A stretch of DNA of 64,000 nt from Sistotremastrum niveocremeum HHB9708 (Eukaryota; Basidiomycota; Agaricomycetes; Sistotremastrales; Sistotremastraceae). The translations under genes were made by a program, and so were the position numbers. Below the pieces are notes generated by a model. The model was given only the letters and a program-made list of their open reading frames with translations. It was not told the origin of the DNA and did no database searches. The DNA is taken from assembly GCA_001630475.1 (NCBI GenBank), contig KV419440.1, positions 124,001 to 188,000 on the forward strand, given 5' to 3'. How positions within the stretch are numbered: the stretch's first letter is position 1; the number at the start of each line of letters is the position of its first letter. Positions 36,142 through 46,249 of this stretch are shown piece by piece.

Positions 36142-39098
36142 TTAGCCTCTCGCTTTTAAATCGGCTGCACCTTGCTCAATAACAAAATAAACAGTTGTGC
36201 CGGGGTACACGGCATATCCATCATTATGAGTCGTCCCATCAGGGAAGGTGCTCCCACCCTGCCAATATTGGAATCCTGCCAGACCGCTGCTTACCACGGT
36301 CTTCAGCCAATCGGTGCAGATGGAAGCCTGGTTGACCGTGATTCCGAATCCTTCGCTAGAAATACAAGTGATGAGAAAGGGAGCCCCTAGTTCAAGACAA
36401 CAGGACGAACAGGACGACAGGCTTGTTTGCATTCTTTTGCGAGGTAGCATGATCGGAGATCCATTGCGAACCCCAAGCGGATTCATTATCAGCTTGTCCC
36501 CACCTCTGTCATCGGATGTCAAGTCAGGCAAGAGATCGCGCGATAACACGAAGGACGTTACCTCTGGGTACAAGTGAAAGGTGCCATAGTCAAGGGTAGA
36601 GAGCTTCAGGTTCAGGTTGAAGTCAACGCCAACGTCGGGAGCATACGGGTAACTCGCAGGATTGGAGAGTTGATACCATCCTTCATCACCGAGCGCAACA
36701 AGGTGATTAGAGTCAATAGACTTGATATATGCAGAGATCGTTGAGGCCCATTGGTTGATGGTAGCTCCAGTAGTATCGCAAGCCGACGACGCCGATCCGG
36801 TGGAGCCAGAGCAGCGCGGCTCATTAGCGAGCTCCCAAGACAAAATGGTGGGCTCGTTCTTGTAACGAATGACCCAAGCATTGATATAGCTCTTGTAAGC
36901 GTCGATAATGGTAGGATTTGTGTAGAAGGTGTCGTGAGTATCACCAGGGTTAAGTTGGCTGACATAAACGTCCATGCCACCGTAGTCGCTCCAGTTGTTC
37001 GTGCTTAACCCCCGATCAGCACATTAATTCCGACGCCAAGAGGCGTCGTGCTTACAGAGTAATGACCAGTTTGATACCGTGCGCCTTGGCCGACGACACA
37101 ACGTAGTCGAACTTCCCGAGACCAGTGGGGCCGGTGTTGATAGTGGCAAGACCGTTCGACCAGCTTTGATAGTAGGTGCCGTATTCGGGGATGGACGTGA
37201 CTTCGTTGAATCCCCTGTGCAATCATATGAATCACAGTATCACTCAAAGGACGAGCTTCTTACCACGTGCGAACAGTCGTCAAACCGACTGCAGCAATAT
37301 CAGAGAAGGCCTGGTCAATATCTGAATCGCTGTATTGTGCGAGCCAGTAAGCATTGGTTCCGGCAACGATGTAATCGGCGCCGTTGAGGAGGAATTTCTA
37401 TGGACACGTGAGATAACCGACCCCAAGAATCTGCAAAAGATGCTATGCTGACCTGGCCGCTAACGGTCACGAATCCGGTTGGAGTCGCAGCAGAAGTGGT
37501 CGTGGTGGTCGTTGTTGTGGTCGTGATAGACGTTGACGACGTAGTAGTCAAAGTCGTGTTTGTCGCTGGAGCGGTGATCGAAGTGACCTTTCGACTGGTT
37601 TCACGAGCCTTGAGGTCAGAAGCAGCTTTTTCGAGAACAGTATAAACGTCAGTGCCGGGATAGACTGCATATCCATCGTTGTGGGTTGTACCGCCGGGGA
37701 AAGTACTACCAGCCTGCCAGTACATGAAGCCCGTCAATCCGGAGCTAATAATGGCGTTCAGCCATTCGGCGTAGATGGTGGGTTGGTTGACTGTCACACC
37801 AAACTGCCCGCTATCAAGAGCGGGAGTCAGAGGTACCGCAACAGAACGCGAAACTGTCAACTCACAGGATGACGGGCTTATTAGCGGTCTTCTGAGAGTT
37901 GGCGTGATCACTGATCCATTGGACACCCCAAGCTAAAGCATTCGCAGCCTGTCCCCAGCTCTACGGCTCCATCTCAGTGACGACGCTCATCGAGAACAAA
38001 GAAGAATTATATCACCTCAGGATAAGCATGGAAGGTGCCGTAATCGAGAGTTGTAATCTTCAAGTTAAGATCGAAATCGATGCCGACGCCAGGAGCATAA
38101 GGATACGTGGGAGGATTCGCCAACTGGTACCATCCCTCATCTCCGAGAGCGACAAGGTGATTCGGGTCGATCGACTTGATATAAGCCGAGATGATGGAAG
38201 TCCATTTGCTGATCGTGGCGACGCTTGTTACACAAGCCGACGAGACAGAGTCAGACCCAGAGCAGCGCGGTTCATTGGCAAGCTCCCAAGAGAAAATGGT
38301 GGGCTCGTTGAGATAGCGAGTGACCCACGCATTGATGTAGTTCTTGTAGGCCGTAATAATGGTAGGATTGGTGTAGAAAGTATCATGCGTGCCTCCTGGG
38401 TTCAGTTGGCTGACGTAAATGTCCATGCCCCCATAGTCACTCCAGTTGTTGGTCCTGAGAATAGACACGATCAAAAAAGGGGCGCGAGGGAAAATGCGTT
38501 ACGACTGACAAGGCAACCACGAGCTTAATGCCATGTGTTTTGGCTGAGGATACAACATAGTCAAATTTGCCAAGACCGGTCGATCCAGCGTTGATGGTCG
38601 GAACACCATCGGACCAGCTCTGATAATACGCGCCGTAATTGGGAATTGAAGTAACCTCGTTGAATCCCCTACAATGATATAAAAAGACTGGCAAATTCAT
38701 GACCCAAGGCGCGTACCAAGTTCTGACGGTCGTGAGCCCGGCGGCAGCAATATCCGAGAATGCTTGATCGATGTCCGCATTGGAGTACTGGGCCAGCCAG
38801 TAGGCATTTGTACCGGCCACAATGTACTCAGCGCCATCCAACAGGAACTTCTAAGAGACATGTCAGAGGAAACCGGAGGAAGAATGACTGTCGGGAGGTA
38901 TACCTGTCCGCTAACCGTTACAAATCCGGCAGGCTTAGTGGGTCTGATGGAGATGGTGGATGCTGATGAGGAAATGGTTTCCGATGTCGAAGTGGTGGTA
39001 GTCGATGAAGACTTGTTGGAGCTTGAGGTAGTAGTCGTGGAGGTAAGAGTCGTCGATTTGGTTGTAGTAACCGTCGTCGACTTCGAAGTAGTGGTCAT
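36142..39098 (-). CDS. Two fused GH5_7 beta-mannanase-type domains, both lacking the nucleophile
   Basis: One continuous frame over 11 exons (39098..38904, 38850..38717, 38668..38510, 38454..38016, 37960..37866, 37810..37453, 37397..37264, 37214..37056, 37003..36562, 36505..36411, 36355..36142), 807 residues. It reads: Ser/Thr linker, GH5_7 domain 1, Thr-rich linker, GH5_7 domain 2. Each domain has AGTNAYWL, TTVRTWGFNEV, WELANEPRC (acid/base Glu224 and Glu619), DYGTFH and a conserved YWQ-G-GS segment. The family nucleophile motif LEEFG reads LGQFG (Gln343) in domain 1 and LEGFG (Gly739) in domain 2. Exon sizes repeat between domains (134, 159, 439/442, 95 nt), showing internal duplication. 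No signal peptide or CBM1 is visible before the linker; upstream exons may be missed or lost. Enzyme activity is doubtful. Confidence 0.85.
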
Positions 39099-39491
39099 TC
39101 TTCAAGCCAGAGTGCGCACGGCCTCTCGCTCCAATCATTCTTACAAGGGCAAGGGAGGGCACAGGGGACGAGCGATAGGAGTTTTGAACCCACTAGCACA
39201 TGGCAAGCAAGTTGGCAAGGGTGGCACTGGATCCCGACACATCCAACTGTGGGAACGGGGGGTATTTTTTGGTAATGTCAGGTTCGTCGTCTTCATAGAC
39301 CGCAAGATATTAACGTGTCGCATGAAGGCAGATCCTAGTACAATCCTGAAGCCTTTCGGCGTCGTTGATGTTGTGGGTGCAAAATATGTCGCTTATCGGA
39401 ATGTCATCCGATCCCGGGCCGGCGCGTTGAACTCGTACTGTCAAGCGTACTGTACTTCGCACTAGCAAGAACACGAGTCCACGACAGCGCT
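39099..39491. other. Divergent spacer between the GH5_7 fusion and the SDR gene
   Basis: About 390 bp serving both genes. A minus-strand frame here (39141-39323) is in phase with the GH5_7 linker across a possible 45-nt GTAAGA...AAG intron. It has no hydrophobic signal core, and its Cys/Pro-rich part only faintly recalls a cellulose-binding module. Confidence 0.45.
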
Positions 39492-40793
39492 ATGAATGTT
39501 GCTACGCCTCAATCGGTGCTCATAACAGGGTTGGGTCCTTCAATCTCTTGACGATAATGATTGAGTCTTACTAGTAAACTCGGTGAGCAGTTGTAGCGAG
39601 GGCGGCATTGGTTATGCTCTTGCTAAGGAGTATCGCTCTCGAGGTCAGTGTTGTTATCTGAGAACTTCTTCTCTTGTCACACATGTGAAACATACTAACT
39701 GGCTCACAGGTCTGAGAGTTTTCGCGACCGCGAGACGCTTGGAATCCATAAAATCCCTCGAGGTTCTCGGCATTGACATCCTTGAACTGGATGTGACCAA
39801 GCCTGAATCTATCTCGGCCGTGAAAGACAAGATAGAGAATGTGAATACAGGAAAATTAGACTTTCTTGTCAACAATGCGTATGTGCATAAGCTCTGCAAC
39901 GTCACGAGTAATACTCAGAGTGTGCCATTGATTTTGCAGTGGGATAGGTGAGCCATAACTTTAATTTAGCTAGGAATATAATTGACTCGTGGAATTCTAG
40001 TTCAGCACTTACCATTCACTGATTTGGAAATGAGTGCGGTTCGAGACCTATACGAGACGAATGTATTTGGTGTGATGGCAGTCACACAAGCCTTCATCCC
40101 GCTCCTGATTGCATCCGGTCATGGCAAGATTATAAACATCGGTAGCATCGTAGCTGTTATGTCAACTCCATGGGGCAGTATATATAACTCAAGCAAAGCA
40201 GCCCTTCATTCATGGGCAAACAGCCTTAGAATTGAGCTCAAACCATTCAAGTAAGCACTTTCTGGTGCTTCGCTTTCGACGCCTCTATGCCTAATCCTCT
40301 CCAAAGCATTGATGTTGTAACGGTAAAGTTCTCTATTTATCTTTGAAGTTATCTGAGACCATGTAGATCGTCACTGGAGCAATCAAGAGTCGGCTGATGT
40401 CGAATAACGAAACTACATTGCCTGAGAATTCTTTATATTCTTCCATGCGGGATCTCTTCCAGGAGCGACGCACAAAAGACACAGGTGAGATCCACAAACC
40501 CTGAAATACTGGGGAAGACATGATTTGTTTGCAGATGAGGCGACGCCTACCGATACCTACGCCCGAGACGTTGTCTCGAAGACTCTCAAGTCTCGACCTT
40601 CAGCATATATCTGGTCGGGAAAATTCAGTTCCTTAATTTGGCTTCTGAGTACATTTGGAAGCATAACTGTCTTTGTAAGTTTACCCTTATCGGCACGGGG
40701 ATGAACCTGATCAGATCGCAGGATTCGATGATGTTCAAGCGGTTTGGCTTGGATATCTTCACTAAACGCTGGCGTTCAAGTAAACATACATAG
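39492..40793 (+). CDS. Short-chain dehydrogenase, AYR1-like
   Basis: NADPH-dependent classical SDR, nearest in pattern to 1-acyl-dihydroxyacetone-phosphate reductase of lipid particles and ER. Nine exons (39492..39529, 39591..39643, 39710..39878, 39940..39947, 40001..40250, 40307..40322, 40367..40484, 40535..40674, 40722..40793) give 287 residues. The cofactor motif GCSEGGIGYALA spans the first junction. NNAG is built from exon 3 plus an 8-nt microexon, giving NNAGIVQHLP with the correct AG-x5-P spacing of the family. Catalytic YNSSK and the Ser of NIGSIVA are present. A C-terminal hydrophobic segment (SSLIWLLSTFGSITVF) may attach it to membranes. It diverges from the GH5_7 fusion. Lipid substrate is inference from the family. 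Confidence 0.87.
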
Positions 40794-41608
40794 GCCTCAG
40801 GCTGATCACCTCGATCAATCTGAAGGAGCCTCAGAAATCGCGGGAAAGGTGTCACACATGGGCAATACATTTGACTTGGGTGTATCAGGGTACGCAAAAG
40901 ACGCGAAAATTCTGCTATAGTGGCGTACACCCTGTTGTTCCAGGAGGTGATGGTATTCCTATTCTGAGCGACGGATCCAATTATCCTTCCGCTCGGAGAT
41001 CAGGGGTATGATCGACGTCGATCACAGAAATTCGATATAAACGGAAGCAAAATGCACGGAACGGGTTCAGTTTAAACTACAGAACAAATGCTTCCGCCGT
41101 TTTACATCAACTTGTATATTCGTCACAATCGCAGGTATATCCGTAATAAAACATGGACTAGTAGGAGCTACGTTATCGAGAAAGAATGTGAGTATCCATC
41201 GGGAAGCACAACGCTACAAAGCAGTGGCGGCAAGCCACTTTATTCCGAGATGTGTGCTATAAAAAAGCTGGAAAAGAGAAAGCAAGAAAGAAGGTATATG
41301 AGTGCTGTAAAGCACATAGAGATGAGCGAGCGTAGGATAGTGATAAACAAGGGTAACATGATAGCATATGATGAAACAGTTGAGATAAGCGAGAGAGATC
41401 AGTAAGATATATGGAATAACGATTTTGGCTGAACGCGTTAGCGAGCGTAGGAGATGCCGGTATAGAAACAGTAGATAGCTGAAGTGCCTTATGAAAACGG
41501 GATATGAAAGCAGTGTCGAGAGTGAAATGCGTAGTGCAGCCGGAGTTTGCCGATGTCATTCGTGAAAGTGAAGTTGGTGAAAGTGAAAGCTTTCGGGAGG
41601 ATTTGGTT
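40794..41608. other. Convergent spacer, AT-rich 3' flanks
   Basis: About 815 bp between the stops of the SDR and forkhead genes. Open frames present are low-complexity and unsupported. No gene seen. Confidence 0.5.
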
Positions 41609-43613
41609 TCAATCCTGGTCGTCATCGTCATCAGATTCGATGGCACGTCCTTTGCCCTTGATATCCTCGCGAGGGCGCGTGTCAGTGACGGGGGGCCTCT
41701 GAGGTGGCCCTTGGTTCGAAGGGTGCCTGGGATCTCCGGGAGGTATGCCACGGGCAGTATTCACAGCCCATGGCCCGAATTTGGACGAGGGTGGTTTACG
41801 AGGAATGTAAGACGACCCCGTGCCTGAACCAATCCTCTGAACAGGACGCGGCCGAGCTGTCCTGTCCTCATCGCTGGGCGGGGACCTCGGGCGATTCTGT
41901 GGGCTGGCAGATGTACTCTGAGAGTGACCGCGAGCATGGGAGTGTTGGTCCGCGTTCATATCTCGAGACCTCTCACGTGTATGAGCGGGGGGAGGCGAAT
42001 CACGCCTGCGAATATCATGACCGTCCGAGGCATGTCGACTGAAAGGCGGAGCCCCATTCTGCTGAGCAGGCTTCCTGCGATCACGATCATCTTCCTGTGG
42101 ACGAGAAGAAGTGTATCTGGAGTCACTTCCACTGCGTGGACGCGACTCGGACGCCCCCGGCTGAGGACCTTGTTGAATAAATTGGAAGCCACTTTCCCCA
42201 AAGCGGGCAATTGGCTCAGGATTCATGTTAGCCGTCCAAGGGCGTCCACGACTGGAGCTGGCGCCAGCGTAAGGATGGTACGCAGGGGAATGTGTACGAC
42301 GAGATCGATCTGCGCCTCCATTTTGAGATCCATCCTCCGCCTCCTCCGATGAAGAATAGTGAGTCGAAGAAGGAGCAGGTGTGTGCCTTTCTGAATCGAA
42401 ACTAGTACGAGGAGCAGCTTCACCAGAGCCCATGTTCGCGCTTGTTACGCCACGAGAGCTCGAAGGTTGAGGGAGGTGAGTGTTGGTGGTGGTGGTGGTG
42501 GGCTCCGGTGTTTGCATTGTGTTAGTGTTGCTTTGTTGACTCGGTGAGCCTTTCTTCTTGCTTCCTCTCTTCCGCTCCCTTTTGTTGCCGTTTTCGGAGT
42601 TAACCATCCAGTATGAGCCCTTGCCTGGCTCAGTGATAGGTCTCTCAACCTTGATAAAATTTTTGTTCAAGGAAAGGTTGTGTCGGACAGAGTTCTACGG
42701 TATTTGTGAGATTGATTCAGATGAGAACGCCATAAAAAAGAAATGTGACATACCCTCCATGCTTTTCCCGCTTGTCTGAAATAAGGGAATCGGTTTTCGA
42801 TCGCAGTGTAGATCTCACTGAGAGTGAGCCTTTGTCTGGGACTTCCCAAAATGGCGCATTTTACGATGACGGGATAAGGATAGTTGGGCTTTTCTCCCGG
42901 GGCACTGTCGGAAAGTAGATGTAGTCCCATATCTCCTTCTTGTGGGGTGAATATAAGCCCTTCGTTGACCACAAGATCCGTCGGTTGGAAAGGCAATGCG
43001 AGTGGCAGGGCGCGACCCCCCTGCGCAGCTTGTGAATTGTCATCGTCAGCCTCCTCTTCCGAATCTAGGTCCATCTGATCCCCATTGGAGGATGCTGCTC
43101 GGCGACTAGGACCGCCTTGAGCGTGAACTTGAGCTAGTTGTTGCGCGTGTTGAAGAGCCTGCATTTGCGTGACCTGAAATATCTGGGCCTGATGATGAGG
43201 GGCTGATCGCGTATTCGTGATTAGATATGATAATATGCAAAGTGAAAGGCAGAACATGCTGTACCTGGATAGTAGCGAGCGACCGATTGGGGCTGGTGGT
43301 GATAGACTGGATTTGGCGGATTCGATACGATAGGTGTCGTTGTGGTGGATTGTGTATGAGCAACTACAGTTGCTTCGCCGTAGGTCACTGGTCCTGGACG
43401 ACCGAATGCACTCTGAGGATAGAGATCGGTTCGAGAAAGGATGTTCTGTTGATGCTCGTGGATACGCCTTTGACGTTCCCGTTCCGTTGACGCGGGATCT
43501 ACGCGTTGTGGAGAAGTGTGCCTCTGAGGAGGGTCTACAGGTGCATTATCCCCAGGTGGGGATGACGACTGCGGTCGTGATTGATTTTCAGGTGAGGGGG
43601 GATTTTCAGACAT
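41609..43613 (-). CDS. Forkhead (winged-helix) transcription factor
   Basis: Nuclear DNA-binding regulator. Three exons (43613..43265, 43202..42754, 42694..41609) give 627 residues. The forkhead domain, about residues 219-310, reads [31 protein letters not shown], then across an intron [18 protein letters not shown] and [18 protein letters not shown] is the recognition helix. A Gln-rich and acidic stretch precedes it; a long Ser/Arg/Pro-rich, probably disordered tail follows, with basic [11 protein letters not shown] as a likely nuclear signal. The second intron splits the domain just before the recognition helix. In fungi such factors control cell cycle, mating or secondary metabolism; the target set cannot be inferred. 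No FHA domain is visible, unlike yeast Fkh1/2. Confidence 0.94.
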
Positions 43614-46249
43614 ATAGTAGATGTAATGGTGAGAAAGAAAGAAAGGCGAATCGGTCTTGTCGTGGTTATTGCACTGAGTACAAGACCTTGGGACTCTTGT
43701 GTAGTGGTGTGTGCTGTTGCTGACATCAAAAAGGCAGACGCCTTACTGAGGCCTTGACTCCGTTTCGGGCAGTGGACCCACAACGGACAACACGGCGCAA
43801 ATTCCGTGGAGGTAAGACGTTGAGCGCGACGAGAAGGAGCACTTTCGACTTCGAGACTTCGGGTCTTGCCCTAGACAAGCAATTATATATATCCAGCTCA
43901 GAGGCTTGGACTATCGCCCTGTTCAAAAAGATTTGGCCATAACGAGTGGCACGGCGCATTGTGGGCCCAAGACATATTCTTTGGTTTGGTTTTGTTCTTC
44001 CAACCAAGAGCAGATTTACTTTTGCCATCGCGTGGATATTGTTGAATGAGACCGAGTCGATCACAAAAGACTGTTATTCCGAAGTGTGTGTCGGAGAGTG
44101 AGCGACTGGAAATCGGTCTTTGCCGCCCACGTCCGGTTCGGCGATGAACTCTCAACCAAACATCCGAAAACAAACAAGAGACCTTGTTCCTACTGGTCTT
44201 GCTCACGGTTTATACAGCTGATTTCTGACATCTATGCATTCAGACATCCTAACCAAATGTGTCACACCTCACTGGCGTCTACATCAAGAGAAAGAGAGCG
44301 AGCCGCCTCCTGCCTAAGCATCCCGGCTATGCCGAACTGTGACCGTAAAATAAATTTATGTCGGAGAAATGAGCGCTAAGCCTCGAGGCATGATAAAGTA
44401 GAGATTTTCGCCACCCACTGAACCACCTACCACCGTGCAATGTTTATTGTTTCTTATCAAGCGTAAAGAGTACCTATCTCCGATTTGTCTCGAATTCTTC
44501 GCTGATTTCCGATACAGCAGTCACAGAGTTCACCCTGACGGCAACCTGTCTCGACTTCATGCTGTTGAAAGCATCCTTTGAATCAGACAGACCTACAACT
44601 GCACGCCCTCGAAGATTGGCCGTTCAAGCACTTCGTTGGCTAAGCCTTCAGCCGCGCAATCGCTAGCTAGATCAGTCTTTGCCTCTACCTGCACCTTCCT
44701 CTGCGTGCGAGCTGCTCATATCCTTATATCGCGCCTATACTCCTGGGCCGCCGATCCCCTGACCGCATCCACAAACGCGAAAAGAGGTACCTATTTCCGC
44801 CGTTTGAGCTTTCAACGCCTGGAATCTCCGGACCGTTATCTCATCTAAGAGGGTTCGCCACTCGGAAACCCGGTTATGCGATGTTAACGATCTAAGTACC
44901 AACGAGGACCAACACTCGTTTTCCACGGTCTGCTATTTCCGAGCCAGGCACCTTCATCACATGTCATTCTGGATTTTTTGCATTAAATATTTGATGGTTG
45001 CCTTGATGTCAGCAACGTAACAAAGTGTGTGCTAGAACAAGACCGAGTGCCCAAGTGTTGAATTTCCGCCGTCAAAGCCCCTGGTGATCTTGTCCAAAAA
45101 ATCAATCCCGGAAGCGTTCCCGGTCGACCAAGGAACCGTAATTCGGCGCCAATTCATTTCACGACCGGGATCTCCGATCCGAAAGCGATCGGGATCTCGG
45201 AAAAACCACATATGGAGTCTAGCCACGCGAGCAACTCATTTATAACGTAAAAGGTTAGAAGGCTCTATTTCAGCGTCTTTCTGAGCCAGTCTTGTATTCG
45301 AAAGCTCGCTAGGCCCATGTTGTAAGCGGCGTTGTTGGTGATCAATGCAAGTTCGTCGTATTTTTTGAGCGATAAGATGTCTTTGACTGATCTGCATGTA
45401 CTGAACAATAAGATACCAATTAAGATACCAATAAACCTACAGAGCAACAGTGGTGTTGATTTATCCGTGGATCAAGCACTGAAGTGGAAGAGACGAGTGC
45501 AATTTCCTTGCAGACGCCGATCATATGACTCATAATATAATATCCGCTTGCCGTGTCCTGGATCCCATTTGGGAAGAAACGGCATGTTTGTTATTTCAAC
45601 CACAATGCAGCAATGCTCTTGTCTTCAAATTTGGGCACATTGATATCAGCCGTATCATTGCCTCCTGGCAACCGATAGAGATGCCATCAGAGGGAAAGCC
45701 TAGGATGTTCCATGGCAGGGCAGTATACTTTCCTACAACTGGATCGATGGATTTCGGCGCGACGAGCATATCGAAACCATCCCGTGGTATTGTTTCTGGG
45801 ACAGGCAGCCAGGCACAATGAATAATTTCACATAGTAGCCTTGATGTGCGTCGGGGAGTCGACTGATGAACAGCATCGGAACTCATCGATCTGCGAGATC
45901 ACAAGTGACTTGGATCGACCTGACCTCGTGCCAGTCCGCGACCATGATCCGGAGCGAGGATCAGTCGAAAGTAGATTCGCTCCTTGAACCAAGATTCAGC
46001 AACCGATATAAACGGTTGGTAAAATAGCCCAGCAACACAATGTCGTCATCCATCCAGTCATTTAGTCATTGCCATGTTCACTCGATCAAGAGGAGCAGAT
46101 ATCTTGAGCTGTAGGAATCGGGTCCTCAATCTGGAGAACAATGAGTTTACAGGCATGCCGATCCATGCAATGAGATACACGATATGAGCGTTGTGAATAC
46201 ACGTGGGAAACAGAAAGTGAGGAAGAAATGCATCGAACGGTGGTTGTGA
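43614..46249. other. Intergenic, 2.6 kb, no convincing gene
   Basis: Contains the forkhead promoter and the cullin 3' flank. A 96-codon minus frame at 45596-45886 looks codon-biased and ends RLISMCPNLKTRALLHC, faintly F-box-repeat-like, but has no partner exons. A 12-bp direct repeat (AAGATACCAAT twice) lies near 45410-45433. No RNA gene seen. Confidence 0.45.

Noticed and set aside
39141-39323. CBM1 cellulose-binding module ahead of the GH5_7 linker
   Set aside because: Only a few Cys, Trp and Gly positions resemble CBM1, and the module's QCGG and YYSQC signatures are missing.
45596-45886. 96-codon minus frame with faint F-box-repeat flavour
   Set aside because: No F-box, no continuation on either side; too weak to call a gene or pseudogene.
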